A stretch of DNA of 64,000 nt from Massilibacteroides sp. (GCF_028705895.1 NZ_JAQWCQ010000001.1:1-64000), one strand, 5' to 3'. Shown: positions 1-8,463, counted from the stretch's first letter. Program-made: numbers and translations. Notes: generated by a model from the sequence alone, not told the origin.

Positions 1-63
1 AAGTTAAGCCCAATCACGCCGATGGTACTGCGTAAAAGTGGGAGAGTAGGTAGTTGCCGTTTT
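1..63 (+). rRNA. rrf: 5S ribosomal RNA, 3' part
   Basis: The first ~63 bases match the 3' half of a Bacteroidota 5S rRNA: a GCCCAATCACGCCGATGGTA block, then a GTGGGAGAGTAGGTAGTTGCC closing strand ending in a T-run. The 5' half lies before the window, so a 16S-23S-5S operon presumably ends here. The exact 3' end is uncertain by a few bases. Confidence 0.88.
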
Positions 64-70
64 AAGAAGA

Positions 71-101
71 GAGCCGGTTCAGTATTAAACTGAATCGGCT
101 C
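71..101 (+). terminator. Terminator after the rRNA operon
   Basis: Hairpin with 13-bp arms GAGCCGGTTCAGT / ACTGAATCGGCTC (one G-T wobble) and a 5-base loop, about 8 bases beyond the end of 5S rRNA, followed by TGCTTGTTT. Position and stem strength fit the rRNA operon terminator. Confidence 0.75.
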
Positions 102-135
102 TGCTTGTTTATGGGAGGAAACATGAATATTATTA

Positions 136-612
136 TTATTCTTCATGTTCTTCTAAGTCAATAGGTATTTGTCGCTTAAACGCTTCTTTGAAGGAAATTA
201 GAGATTCAGTTCTTGCTAATCCTAATGGTTGTAATTTGTGGTGAATTACGTTTAGAAGGTGCTGATTATTTTTTGCGTATATTTTAATAAACAAGTCGTA
301 TTGACCTGTCGTATAGTGACACTCTACTACTTCAGGAATGTTTTTTAATGCTTCCGTTACTGCAGGGAATTGTCCAGGTGATTTCAAGTACAGTCCTATG
401 TAAGCGCATGTTTCGTACCCGACTTTAGTATTGTCTATTATAAACTCAGAGCCCTTTATAACGCCCATATTCGTGAGCTTTTGGATACGTTGATGTATCG
501 CTGCTCCTGAAACATTACACTCTCGGGCTACTTCCAAAAAAGGCATTCTTGCATTTCCAATAATAAGCTTTAGGATTTTTTCGTCAAGTGCATCTAACTG
601 GTGATGTGCCAT
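136..612 (-). CDS. Lrp/AsnC family transcriptional regulator
   Basis: 158 aa, the usual Lrp/AsnC length. The N-terminus has the family opening LDALDEKILKLIIGNARMPF leading into a winged helix-turn-helix (about residues 6-65, with GAAIHQRIQKL as the recognition part). The C-terminal half is a RAM/AsnC ligand-binding domain (about 70-150, with VVECHYTTGQYDLFIKI). Such proteins sense amino acids and act locally or globally; the effector cannot be read here. Transcribed away from the rRNA operon; divergent from the GNAT gene. A -7 box lies about 50 bases upstream of the start. Confidence 0.92.
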   Translation of the reverse strand: MAHHQLDALDEKILKLIIGNARMPFLEVARECNVSGAAIHQRIQKLTNMGVIKGSEFIIDNTKVGYETCAYIGLYLKSPGQFPAVTEALKNIPEVVECHYTTGQYDLFIKIYAKNNQHLLNVIHHKLQPLGLARTESLISFKEAFKRQIPIDLEEHEE

Positions 613-662
613 AATTATCTATATTTGTATATTAAAATTGTATTTCACACTTCTGCTTGAGG

Positions 663-670
663 CAAAAGTA
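663..670 (-). promoter_or_regulatory. -7 promoter box for the Lrp-type gene
   Basis: Read on the minus strand this is TACTTTTG, a perfect match to the Bacteroidota -7 consensus TAnnTTTG, 51 bases before the ATG. No TTTG -33 box is visible at the expected spacing. Confidence 0.5.
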
Positions 671-745
671 ATTATAATTCTATGATTTAAATGCGATTTT
701 GATGTTGTTTTGTTATAAATTGAAACTTTTAATAGCGGTTTGTCG

Positions 746-1303
746 ATGAATTTATGTGATAGTGTGGCTATATCAATGAGTCTTGACTCACAGAAATATT
801 ATTTAGCAAAAGTGCAGAATACGTATATTTCTTCTTTTCCTCAAGTTGAAAGGAGAGACTTTCTGCTTTTTTGTGAACTGTTAGAAAATGAACCATTGTT
901 TAAGCTGTTTGTCATATTAAGAAATGAACAATATTCAGGCTTTATTACTTGCTGGGAATTTCCTGAATTTGTATATGTTGAACATTTTGCGATAGATGAG
1001 AGTCAGCGTAGCGGTGGTATAGGCTCAATAGCCATGATGCAATTTCTTGAATTGATTGATAAACCTGTTGTCTTGGAGGTTGAAAAAGTTATAGATGATC
1101 TGACTGCGAGGAGAGTGCGGTTTTATGAAGCATTAGGCTTTACAATGCATCCAGACTTATACAAACAACCTCCTTACAGAGGGGGGGATTCCTGGTTTGA
1201 TATGAAGCTAATGAGTATTGGATCTTTCGATTTATCAAGCAAATATGAATCTGTCAAAGATTGTATCTATACACATGTATATAATGTAAAAAAGCTTGAC
1301 TGA
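746..1303 (+). CDS. GNAT family N-acetyltransferase
   Basis: About 185 aa with the acetyl-CoA-binding signature of the GNAT fold: VEHFAIDESQRSGGIGS (R/Q-x-x-G-x-G/A), preceded by a GFITCWEFPEF strand and followed by FYEALGF, the typical C-terminal GNAT motif. The substrate is unknown. The open frame extends to a TTG at 740; I prefer the ATG at 746 (a further ATG at 776 is possible). Divergent from the Lrp-type gene, convergent with pfkA; its last codons lie inside the shared terminator stem. Confidence 0.85.
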   Translation: MNLCDSVAISMSLDSQKYYLAKVQNTYISSFPQVERRDFLLFCELLENEPLFKLFVILRNEQYSGFITCWEFPEFVYVEHFAIDESQRSGGIGSIAMMQFLELIDKPVVLEVEKVIDDLTARRVRFYEALGFTMHPDLYKQPPYRGGDSWFDMKLMSIGSFDLSSKYESVKDCIYTHVYNVKKLD

Positions 1304-1325
1304 TACATACCAATCAAGCTTTTTT
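1288..1325. terminator. Bidirectional terminator, GNAT / pfkA
   Basis: Arms AAAAAAGCTTGA and TCAAGCTTTTTT (12 bp) around a 14-base loop. It carries a T-run on either strand, so it can end both convergent genes. The left arm is part of the GNAT coding sequence. Confidence 0.75.
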
Positions 1326-1346
1326 CCCTTTGTTAAAGGCGTATTT

Positions 1347-2327
1347 TTAGATAGACGAAACCCGAAGGGTATTTAATAATTCCCTGTTAATCGGTTTGTC
1401 ATTTTTTATTGCTTTGGCAAATGGAACATAGATAATCTGATCATTCTGGATACCGATCATAACATTTCTTTGATCATCCAATAGAGCATCAATAGCTGCC
1501 ACTCCCATTCTTGTTGCCAATATACGATCTTGTGCACTTGGCGAACCTCCACGTTGTAAATGGCCAAGGATCGTTACTCGAACATCAAATTGAGGATATT
1601 CCTTCTTTGTCCGTTCGGCAATGCCGATAGCACCTCCTGTAATTTCACTTTCGGCAACCAGCACAATACTACTGTTTTTTGACTTGCGAAATCCATTTTC
1701 GATCATTTCAGCCAACTGATCCTTCTCTAAGGATGTTTCCGGAATGATTGCAGCTTCTGCTCCTGAAGCAATAGCACCGTTTAACGCAAGAAAACCCGCA
1801 TCGCGCCCCATTACTTCGATAAAGAAAAGACGATCGTGCGACGTAGCCGTATCTCTTATCTTATCCACACACTCCATGATCGTATTTAATGCGGTATCAT
1901 ATCCGATTGTAATATCAGTACCGTATAAATCATTGTCGATAGTGCCCGGTAAACCAACTATCGGATAATTAAATTCCTTAGCAAAAATACGAGCACCAGT
2001 CAGCGTTCCGTCCCCACCAATAACAATTAAAGCATCAACGTTCTCTTCCAGAAGCTTATCATAAGCCTGTTTTCGCCCTTCCGGTGTCTTAAATTCCATG
2101 CAGCGGGCTGTCTTTAATATTGTTCCCCCGCGTTGTATGATGTTACTTACATTTTGAGTCTTGAACTCTTGGATCTCTCCTGTAATAAGGCCTTTATATC
2201 CCCTGTAAATTCCTTTTACCTGTATGCCATTGTAAATGGCTGAGCGAGTGACCGCACGAATGGCGGCATTCATTCCGGGTGCATCTCCACCCGATGTCAA
2301 AATACCAACACATTTAACCGTAGACAT
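1347..2327 (-). CDS. pfkA: ATP-dependent 6-phosphofructokinase
   Basis: 326 aa. Phosphorylates fructose 6-phosphate to fructose 1,6-bisphosphate in glycolysis. All family motifs are present: [17 protein letters not shown] (ATP site), GGDGTLTGA, the catalytic [20 protein letters not shown] and [19 protein letters not shown] (rather than the PPi-enzyme GGDDS) indicates an ATP enzyme. A TAnnTTTG box lies 35 bases before the start. Same strand as ispH and cmk, which lie upstream of it. Confidence 0.97.
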   Translation of the reverse strand: MSTVKCVGILTSGGDAPGMNAAIRAVTRSAIYNGIQVKGIYRGYKGLITGEIQEFKTQNVSNIIQRGGTILKTARCMEFKTPEGRKQAYDKLLEENVDALIVIGGDGTLTGARIFAKEFNYPIVGLPGTIDNDLYGTDITIGYDTALNTIMECVDKIRDTATSHDRLFFIEVMGRDAGFLALNGAIASGAEAAIIPETSLEKDQLAEMIENGFRKSKNSSIVLVAESEITGGAIGIAERTKKEYPQFDVRVTILGHLQRGGSPSAQDRILATRMGVAAIDALLDDQRNVMIGIQNDQIIYVPFAKAIKNDKPINRELLNTLRVSSI

Positions 2328-2361
2328 TCTGTTATTCTTTATGATTAGTTAATATTAGTGA

Positions 2362-2369
2362 CAAAAATA
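2362..2369 (-). promoter_or_regulatory. -7 promoter box for pfkA
   Basis: TATTTTTG on the minus strand, perfect TAnnTTTG, 35 bases upstream of the pfkA ATG. It suggests pfkA has its own promoter although ispH is upstream on the same strand. Confidence 0.5.
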
Positions 2370-2424
2370 GCATTATTTACTGAATCTGCTTACTCATTCC
2401 GCGAATCTTATGCAGAGTTTTATC

Positions 2425-3300
2425 TCATTGTAACATGTTTAACTTACGAACCCTGTCGGCTACAGCTTCCATTTGCCATTTAGGAGTGGACGTAGCTCCA
2501 CAAACGCCTACACGTTTTATTCCCGGAGGCAGCGGGTCTTTAATTTCATCAGCATCCGAGACAAACAAGGTGTTTGGATTTGCCCTTTTGCATTCTTCAA
2601 ATAATACTTTTCCGTTTGAACTTTTTTTTCCGGCAACAAAGTATATCCAATCGTGATCAGAGGCAAACTGCTTAATGTTCGGCATACGATTGGTTACCTG
2701 TCTGCATATTGTATCGTAAAAAGTGAATTTTGCTTCGTCTGAAATAGTAGAACGGATTCGTTCGATGATTCCATGAAAACCGTCCAACGGTTTCGTCGTT
2801 TGGGAGAATAAATAAATATCCCGGTTGAAATCTAAGGTTGAAATGTCCTCAATCTTTTCAACAACAATAGCGCTTCCTTCCGTCTGCCCCACTAACCCGT
2901 TTACTTCGGCATGCCCCTTTTTCCCATAAATGACTATTTGAGCATTCTGCGTTCGGGTTTCTATATAGCATTTGTGGATTCGTTGTTGTAACCGTAAAAC
3001 AACCGGACAGGTGGCGTCAATAATCGTAATATTATTTTCCTTCGCTATCTGGTATGTTGATGGAGGCTCACCGTGAGCACGCAGTAAAACCTTCTTACCC
3101 TGAAGTTTGCTTAGATCCTCATGTATAATAGAATGCAAACCATCGGCTTTTAATCTTTCAACCTCTTGGTTGTTGTGGACAATGTCCCCTAAACAATATA
3201 AATTATCTTTTGTTTTCTCCAGTTCCTTCTCTGCACTTTTTATCGCATTAACTACACCAAAACAAAAACCGGAACCGCTGTCTATCTCTACTTCTATCAT
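2425..3300 (-). CDS. ispH: 4-hydroxy-3-methylbut-2-enyl diphosphate reductase
   Basis: 291 aa. Last step of the MEP isoprenoid pathway, an iron-sulfur reductase producing IPP and DMAPP. The three cluster cysteines are visible in GFCFGV (near residue 13), DATCPVV (near 97) and GVCGATSTP (C-terminal). Substrate-binding histidines lie in DIVHNNQEV and LRAHGEPPS, with another in YGKKGHAEVNG. Lies between cmk and pfkA on the same strand, 52 bases after cmk; the isoprenoid link to the polyprenyl synthase at 6419 is functional only. Confidence 0.96.
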   Translation of the reverse strand: MIEVEIDSGSGFCFGVVNAIKSAEKELEKTKDNLYCLGDIVHNNQEVERLKADGLHSIIHEDLSKLQGKKVLLRAHGEPPSTYQIAKENNITIIDATCPVVLRLQQRIHKCYIETRTQNAQIVIYGKKGHAEVNGLVGQTEGSAIVVEKIEDISTLDFNRDIYLFSQTTKPLDGFHGIIERIRSTISDEAKFTFYDTICRQVTNRMPNIKQFASDHDWIYFVAGKKSSNGKVLFEECKRANPNTLFVSDADEIKDPLPPGIKRVGVCGATSTPKWQMEAVADRVRKLNMLQ

Positions 3301-3352
3301 AATTTCCTTTTCTTAGTTCAGTCCGGAAAAAGATAAAATGAAAAAATCTATT

Positions 3353-4042
3353 TTACTCACCGACTGCTTTTTTATATTGAACAAGTAGCCAGGCCTTTTG
3401 TTCAGCTATTGTCATCTCCGAATTATCCAGCACGATAGCATCGGGAGCTTGTTTCAACGGACTTTCCTTGCGTGTAGAATCTATATGATCTCTCGTTTTG
3501 ACATTTTCTAACACTTCTTCAAAAGAAACCTTTTCTCCTTTCGATTTAAGTTCGTCCACCCTTCGTTGAGCTCTTATTTCCGGACTGGCTGTTACAAAAA
3601 TTTTCAGTTCGGCATTTGGGAATACAACAGTTCCAATGTCTCGTCCATCCATAACGATCCCTTTTTCTTTTCCCATTTTTTGCTGAAGAGCTACTAATGC
3701 ATGTCGTACGAATCCGATTGTGGCAATTGGACTTACCCAATTAGCGACTTCCATCTTCCTTATTTCAGTCTCAACATTTATTTCGTTCAGATAAGTTTCC
3801 GGCTTGCCGGTATTCGGATTATTCTTAAAGCCAATTTTTATTTTATCAATTTCCGACTTTAGTCGTTCCCCATCAATTTTATTGTCGGCGATTATTCCAT
3901 TTTCGAGACTATATAAAGTTACCGCCCGATACATTGCTCCAGTATCTATATATGTATAACCAATTTCTTTGGCCAGATCTTTAGCCATTGTACTTTTCCC
4001 ACAAGACGAGAAACCATCGATAGCAATTACAATTTTTTTCAT
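3353..4042 (-). CDS. cmk: Cytidylate kinase
   Basis: 229 aa. Phosphorylates CMP/dCMP. P-loop [19 protein letters not shown] at the N-terminus, then [11 protein letters not shown], and the catalytic [14 protein letters not shown]; the LID region follows ([10 protein letters not shown]) and [12 protein letters not shown] closes the active site. Followed by ispH on the same strand; the cmk-ispH-pfkA-porQ neighbourhood is typical of Bacteroidales. Confidence 0.96.
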   Translation of the reverse strand: MKKIVIAIDGFSSCGKSTMAKDLAKEIGYTYIDTGAMYRAVTLYSLENGIIADNKIDGERLKSEIDKIKIGFKNNPNTGKPETYLNEINVETEIRKMEVANWVSPIATIGFVRHALVALQQKMGKEKGIVMDGRDIGTVVFPNAELKIFVTASPEIRAQRRVDELKSKGEKVSFEEVLENVKTRDHIDSTRKESPLKQAPDAIVLDNSEMTIAEQKAWLLVQYKKAVGE

Positions 4043-4148
4043 TATATCTGAATTATTCGTAAAAAAGAGGAATTTTGAGGCTTATTTAACCCGTCAAAAA
4101 CGTCTTTTTTTATCGTTTGAAAATCAATGTAAAAAACAACGCAAAAAT

Positions 4149-4201
4149 ATAAAGGATATATTTCCAAAAATATCCTTTATTTTTCTAATTATATCCTTTA
4201 T
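4149..4201. repeat. 21-bp-pitch array of ATAAAGGATAT (copy A)
   Basis: The 11-bp unit ATAAAGGATAT occurs at 4149-4159 (plus), 4170-4180 (minus orientation) and 4191-4201 (minus). Starts are exactly 21 bp apart, with unrelated 10-bp spacers. Flanking sequence (about 4085-4148) is related to that beside copy B at 28192-28244 in reverse orientation. Located between the cmk start and the 3' end of porQ. Confidence 0.8.
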
Positions 4202-4231
4202 ATTTTTTTATTCATTCTAATGATTCAAAAT

Positions 4232-4419
4232 TAAGAGCCTGTTTAAATTTTTATAGGATATTTCTTGAGGGCTTGTTTCGGTCTTCTTTCGTCTTCTTTT
4301 TTGCTTATCTGCATCTCCGCATTCAATCACATAGCCCGCTATGCTCATTCATGCGGATATACAACTAAACAAAAAATAAAACGAAATAAGCCACGAATAA
4401 AAATTTAAACAGGCTCTTA
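4232..4419. mobile_element. MITE-like 188-bp inverted-repeat element
   Basis: Perfect 23-bp terminal inverted repeats (4232-4254 and 4397-4419; left end starts TAAGAGCCTGTTTAAA) enclose about 140 bp with a second nested palindrome (around CACATAGC-CCG-CTATG, flanked by CCGCAT / ATGCGG, near 4315-4350). No ORF inside. Fits a non-autonomous miniature element, perhaps duplicating TA, or a large transcription-stopping cruciform; it lies just after porQ. No second copy in this window. Confidence 0.65.
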
Positions 4420-4442
4420 GCTTTTTGCCAATGACTTTTGTA

Positions 4443-5435
4443 CTATTTAAAGTCATCAAGCGTAGTCGAAACACTCACCATGAGCGAAGTTGCTGATGGA
4501 TGATAACGGGCAACTGATGCAGATACGTCAAACTTATTGATCTTGACTCCTCCCCCAAAAGAGAAACCTCCCAGTTTGTTTCCACTTTCTAAAGACATGT
4601 CTTGATTTGTCTTAGGATTAAATCCAATACCTAACCAGAAATTATCGGAAGGAACATAATCAACACCAAAGACAAAATGTCGGGTCAATGTCTTAAAGAA
4701 AGAATCCTTATTGTCCGTGTTTACTTTATCAATATAGTCAATCTCCCACTTGTTTAAATACATGGCCGTAACAGATAGACGAAGCGGAGCATTCTGCATC
4801 TTTTTTGAGAAACCGAGTTGAATATCCCAGGGAAGACTTTCTCGCTCTTCGTTGTAACTCTTAAGTTGTGCCCCCATGTTTTTTAAAGCAAAGCCAAACG
4901 AAAATCCTTTGTCAAAATCATAATAACTAAGTCCCGCATCCGCACATAACGCAAATGCAGAGTAACGTTCAAAAGTCGAATAAAGAAACTTAATTGCAAT
5001 ACCTCCACGCCATTTGTCGGATAAATCATGAGCATATAAACCTGTGATATTGATATCTTTTGCAGAAAAAGTTCCTTCATCTGTATTCTCCGTTGATTTT
5101 TGCTTAAAATTCCCGTAACTGATGAAACTGGCTCCGATTCCCCACGCCCCTTTATCTCCCTTTGCTTTTGTGTAGGCAACACTACCTATATTAATATCTG
5201 AAATATAGTTCATATAATTAAGATTCAGCATCCCATCCATTTCGCTGCCTAAAAGACCCGGATTATGAAAGATCAAGGAGGGGTCTCTTTCAATAAGAGA
5301 AACCGTATTTCCTCCTAAAGCATTCGCTCTGGATGACGTTGGATAATGTAAAAAGCTGAAGACTTCTTCCCCCTGCTGAGCTGAAATAGGGAGCGAAAGT
5401 GAAGTAAGTATTAATACAAATAAAATATGTTTCAT
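4443..5435 (-). CDS. porQ: Type IX secretion system protein PorQ
   Basis: About 330 aa outer-membrane beta-barrel of the PorV/PorQ (FadL-like) group. Starts with a cleavable signal peptide MKHILFVLILTSLSLPISAQ; the mature N-terminus carries the PorQ pattern FSFLHYPTSSRANALGGN and ends in alternating strands (FDVSASVARYHP ... SVSTTLDDFK). The open frame extends to 5456, but the signal peptide fits the ATG at 5435. PorQ works with PorU, PorV and PorZ in the attachment complex of the type IX system. Position next to cmk-ispH-pfkA matches other Bacteroidales. Confidence 0.85.
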   Translation of the reverse strand: MKHILFVLILTSLSLPISAQQGEEVFSFLHYPTSSRANALGGNTVSLIERDPSLIFHNPGLLGSEMDGMLNLNYMNYISDINIGSVAYTKAKGDKGAWGIGASFISYGNFKQKSTENTDEGTFSAKDINITGLYAHDLSDKWRGGIAIKFLYSTFERYSAFALCADAGLSYYDFDKGFSFGFALKNMGAQLKSYNEERESLPWDIQLGFSKKMQNAPLRLSVTAMYLNKWEIDYIDKVNTDNKDSFFKTLTRHFVFGVDYVPSDNFWLGIGFNPKTNQDMSLESGNKLGGFSFGGGVKINKFDVSASVARYHPSATSLMVSVSTTLDDFK

Positions 5436-5620
5436 AATTTCTGAAAAGCTATGCAAATATACATATTATAATATAAGGTATAATTTATGCCCTATCCAGT
5501 AAACGGGGAAAATGCTAAAAAGTTGTTGTAGATAAAGCATTAAAAAGAGGGGAAGCTCCTTAAAAAAACAAAATTGTGCAATATTTTATCCATTTATTAA
5601 GGTTGGAATGAAATAAGTTG

Positions 5621-5628
5621 TATTTTTG
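5621..5628 (+). promoter_or_regulatory. -7 promoter box for tonB
   Basis: TATTTTTG, perfect TAnnTTTG, 33 bases before the tonB ATG at 5662; a GTTGG about 18 bases further upstream may be a weak -33 box. Confidence 0.5.
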
Positions 5629-5661
5629 TCATATTGGAAAACACATAAAACATTATACTGT

Positions 5662-6354
5662 ATGGAAATAAAAAAATCGAAAAAAGCAAGCCTGGAAGGA
5701 AGTAAAGGAATCGGACTTCTCATGGGTATAATTGTAGGCCTAGCTGCAATGTTTGTCGGTTTTGAATGGGGGACCAGCGATATTGATGTCGTGAAGGTCG
5801 AAGGAATTACCGACGTGATTGCAGAAGAAATGGTCGAAATTACCAGACCGGAAGAAACCCCTCCCCCTCCTCCTCCCCCCCCCCCTGCTCCGGTTGCATC
5901 TGAAGTTTTGGAAGTTGTTGAAGACGACGTTGAGTTAGAACAACAAGATATTCTAACAACCGAAGATGATGCGAGTCAGGCTCAGGTGCAAACATATGTT
6001 GCTCCTGCAGTAGTTGAGGAGGAAGAAGAGTCTTCGCAGCAAATCTTTACAGTAGTGGAAGATATGCCAAAATTCCCAGGTGGTGATGCCGAATTACTTC
6101 AGTTCTTAGCAAAGGGTATCAAATATCCGGTTATTGCTCAGGAAAACGGAATTCAAGGAAGAGTAATCTGCTCATTCGTGGTGAATCGTGACGGTTCTGT
6201 TGTTGACGCAGAAGTTGTAAGAGGTGTTGACCCATCTTTGGATAAAGAGGCTTTGCGTGTGATTAATACCATGCCGAAATGGACTCCGGGAAAACAAAGA
6301 GGTAAGCCTGTACGTGTGAAATATACTGTGCCGGTGACGTTTAGATTACAATAG
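5662..6354 (+). CDS. tonB: Energy transducer TonB
   Basis: About 230 aa. Couples the inner-membrane proton gradient (ExbB/ExbD, 8464-10748) to outer-membrane receptors. Lysine-rich cytoplasmic N-terminus, one membrane anchor (about residues 15-35, GLLMGIIVGLAAMFVGF), a periplasmic linker with nine consecutive prolines and acidic stretches, then a C-terminal TonB domain (FPGGDAELLQFLAKGIKYP ... GRVICSFVVNRDGSV ... VPVTFRLQ). ATG at 5662 preferred over 5626. The proline run is encoded in part by an uninterrupted run of 11 C (5875-5885). Confidence 0.93.
   Translation: MEIKKSKKASLEGSKGIGLLMGIIVGLAAMFVGFEWGTSDIDVVKVEGITDVIAEEMVEITRPEETPPPPPPPPPAPVASEVLEVVEDDVELEQQDILTTEDDASQAQVQTYVAPAVVEEEEESSQQIFTVVEDMPKFPGGDAELLQFLAKGIKYPVIAQENGIQGRVICSFVVNRDGSVVDAEVVRGVDPSLDKEALRVINTMPKWTPGKQRGKPVRVKYTVPVTFRLQ
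5875..5885 (+). repeat. C11 homopolymer within tonB
   Basis: Eleven consecutive C residues in the proline codons between the membrane anchor and the TonB domain. Such runs are slippage-prone; a one-base change would truncate TonB before its C-terminal domain. Confidence 0.85.
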
Positions 6355-6365
6355 TAAAATGATAT

Positions 6366-6392
6366 AAAAGGCTGCTTTAAGCAGCCTTTTTT
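6366..6392 (+). terminator. Intrinsic terminator after tonB
   Basis: Perfect 10-bp stem AAAAGGCTGC / GCAGCCTTTT with a 5-base loop and a T-run, 12 bases after the tonB stop. Confidence 0.85.
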
Positions 6393-6418
6393 GTTTGTTC
6401 CTTTTTTATTTGAAAAGA

Positions 6419-7393
6419 ATGAAGTCCTTAGATTTTATATTAAAGAAAACAGAAGAAGAATTAGCTTCAATAGCTTTTACGGGAACTCCGGAGTCTTTAT
6501 TTAAACCAATAGAATATATTCTTTCATTAGGAGGAAAAAGAATTAGACCTGCACTTGCGTTTGTGGGGTGTAATATTTATTCCGATAATATAGACTCTGT
6601 AATCAAACCGGCTCTCGGGATAGAGGTGTTTCATAACTTTACCTTGCTTCATGATGATTTGATGGATGAAGCCGATAAACGAAGAAACAAACCAACTGTG
6701 CATAAGCGTTGGAATCCGAACACGGCTATCTTGTCAGGTGATGCCATGTTGATAGCATCCTATAAATTGATAGGAGAGACAGATCCTGTTTATTTGCCGG
6801 ATGTATTGTCTTTATTTACCGAAACGGCTTTAGCTATTTGCGGAGGACAACAATATGATATGGAGTTTGAAGAACGTCTTGATGTTACTGAAGAAGAATA
6901 CATTCGGATGATCGAAATGAAAACCGGAGTTCTGCTTGCTTGTGCATTAAAGACCGGAGCACTAATTGGTGGTGCTTCCCAAGAAGATGCTGATGCATTA
7001 TATGAATATGGTATAGATCTTGGCGTTGCATTTCAACTACAGGACGATCTGTTAGATGTTTACGGAGACGTAGAAACATTTGGTAAAAATATCGGAGGAG
7101 ATATCATTTGTAATAAAAAAACATTCCTTTTAATAAATGCTCTTTCCTTAGCTAATGAGGATCAGAAAACTGAAATCTTAGACTGGTTGCAAATGAAAGA
7201 TTGCGATCATAAGAAAAAAATAGTTTATTTTACTTCTCTTTATGAAGAGTTGGGCGTGAAAGCTCTTACTGAGCAACGGATTGCTTACTACTATGAAAAA
7301 GCAAAAACCTCTCTTCTTGGTCTAAGCGCACCAAATGAAAGGCTTGTGATTCTGAAAGAAATAAGTGATAAACTCATGAGTAGAAAAGTCTGA
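6419..7393 (+). CDS. Polyprenyl (isoprenyl) diphosphate synthase
   Basis: About 324 aa. Trans-isoprenyl diphosphate synthase making a long-chain prenyl diphosphate, likely for menaquinone. First aspartate-rich motif HDDLMDEADKRRNKPTVH and second FQLQDDLLDVYGD are intact, with GGKRIRPAL upstream. The two residues ahead of the first motif (Leu-Leu) rather than bulky aromatics suggest a product longer than C15; chain length cannot be fixed. Start set at the ATG at 6419 because the 24 bases before it belong to the terminator region. Overlaps nothing but is 3 bases from tatD, so probably one operon. Confidence 0.92.
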   Translation: MKSLDFILKKTEEELASIAFTGTPESLFKPIEYILSLGGKRIRPALAFVGCNIYSDNIDSVIKPALGIEVFHNFTLLHDDLMDEADKRRNKPTVHKRWNPNTAILSGDAMLIASYKLIGETDPVYLPDVLSLFTETALAICGGQQYDMEFEERLDVTEEEYIRMIEMKTGVLLACALKTGALIGGASQEDADALYEYGIDLGVAFQLQDDLLDVYGDVETFGKNIGGDIICNKKTFLLINALSLANEDQKTEILDWLQMKDCDHKKKIVYFTSLYEELGVKALTEQRIAYYYEKAKTSLLGLSAPNERLVILKEISDKLMSRKV

Positions 7394-7396
7394 CCC

Positions 7397-8185
7397 ATGC
7401 TGATAGATACACATTGCCATATATATCTGGAAGAGTTTGATGAAGATCGTGATTCTTTGATCGAAGCTTCCCGTGAATCAGGGATTAAGGCTTTGTTATT
7501 GCCCAATATCGACTGTTCGTCCGTAGATCGCCTTCGACAAGTTGTTGAGAAATATCCCGAATTCTGCTATCCGATGATGGGGTTGCATCCGACCAGTGTT
7601 GGCTCAGATTATGTGGCAGAACTAAATTCGATCCAATCATTTTTATCTAAAAACCAGTACTGTGGAATAGGAGAAATCGGCATTGATCTATATTGGGATA
7701 AAACCTTTGTAAAAGAACAGATTGAGGCTTTTGAAGAACAATTACGTTGGAGTGCAGACTGTTCACTGCCGGTTTCTATTCATACTCGCAATGCTTTTCC
7801 TGAAGTGTTTGAGAGCATTCATAAGGTTGGTTACGAAAAATTGAAAGGGGTTTTTCATAGCTTCTCCGGTTCGGAAGAAGACGCAAAAGAAATACGCTCT
7901 TTTAAGAGTTTCAAATTGGGTATAAACGGAATGGTGACTTACAAAAACTCGTCTTTACCGGATGTGTTGCGAAATGCGACAACCATAGATGATATAGTCT
8001 TGGAAACGGATGCCCCTTATTTACCTCCGGTACCTTATAGAGGGAAGCGGAATTTGCCGGTATATATACGTGAAACAGCATTAAAAGTGGCTGAAATATA
8101 TGATCTTCCGATGGAGGAATTAGAAATAAAAATTAAAAAAAACACAGAACAATTGTTTTCTGTAATTCTGGATAAAACAAAATGA
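7397..8185 (+). CDS. TatD family metal-dependent hydrolase
   Basis: 262 aa TIM-barrel hydrolase of the TatD DNase family. Metal ligands are visible in LIDTHCHIYLEEFD, GEIGIDLYWD, VSIHTRNAF, GVFHSFSG and LETDAPYLPP. Family members have 3'-5' exonuclease or deoxyribonuclease activity and roles in DNA/tRNA quality control; the substrate here is not shown. Directly follows the polyprenyl synthase gene. Confidence 0.92.
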   Translation: MLIDTHCHIYLEEFDEDRDSLIEASRESGIKALLLPNIDCSSVDRLRQVVEKYPEFCYPMMGLHPTSVGSDYVAELNSIQSFLSKNQYCGIGEIGIDLYWDKTFVKEQIEAFEEQLRWSADCSLPVSIHTRNAFPEVFESIHKVGYEKLKGVFHSFSGSEEDAKEIRSFKSFKLGINGMVTYKNSSLPDVLRNATTIDDIVLETDAPYLPPVPYRGKRNLPVYIRETALKVAEIYDLPMEELEIKIKKNTEQLFSVILDKTK

Positions 8186-8269
8186 GTAGTAAAGAGGGCT
8201 AACTACAAATTAATTTAAACAGAATAGTGTATATATGGAGCAAAAACCATAGATTTGTGGTCTGAAAAA

Positions 8270-8298
8270 TTTGGAAGTGGTTTTTTTTTCGTATTTTG
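8270..8298 (+). promoter_or_regulatory. Promoter of tRNA-Ser
   Basis: TTTG at 8270-8273 (-33) and GTATTTTG at 8291-8298 (near-match to TAnnTTTG), separated by 17 bases, ending 10 bases before the mature tRNA. The spacing fits a Bacteroidota sigma-ABfr promoter. Confidence 0.5.
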
Positions 8299-8308
8299 CG
8301 CTCGTTTT

Positions 8309-8396
8309 GGAGAGGTGCTCGAGTGGTTGAAGAGGCACGCCTGGAAAGCGTGTATACGCCTAAAGCGTATCGCGGGTTCGAATCCCGCTTTCTCCG
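8309..8396 (+). tRNA. tRNA-Ser (anticodon GGA)
   Basis: 88-base class II tRNA. Acceptor strands GGAGAGG / TTTCTCC with discriminator G, anticodon loop CTGGAAA (GGA, reads UCC/UCU), long variable arm typical of tRNA-Ser (TGTATACGCC TAAAGCGTATC), T-arm GCGGGTTCGAATCCCGC. No encoded CCA. Lies 67 bases before exbB. Confidence 0.95.
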
Positions 8397-8463
8397 CGAT
8401 AATATTGAATAATTATTAAAAACTGAAAAAATAAAAATTATTAATCTTAAAATTAAACACACA

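Noticed and set aside
119..149. AACATGAA/TTCATGTT as terminator of the Lrp-type gene
   Set aside because: Eight-bp AT-rich stem overlapping the stop region with no T-run on the minus strand.
4149..4201. CRISPR-like repeat
   Set aside because: Repeats of only 11 bp in mixed orientation with 10-bp spacers, and no cas genes in the window.
3969..4220. 83-codon plus-strand ORF across the cmk start and repeat array A
   Set aside because: Overlaps cmk antisense and the rest is AT-rich repeat translated as poly-Phe/Ile; not a gene.
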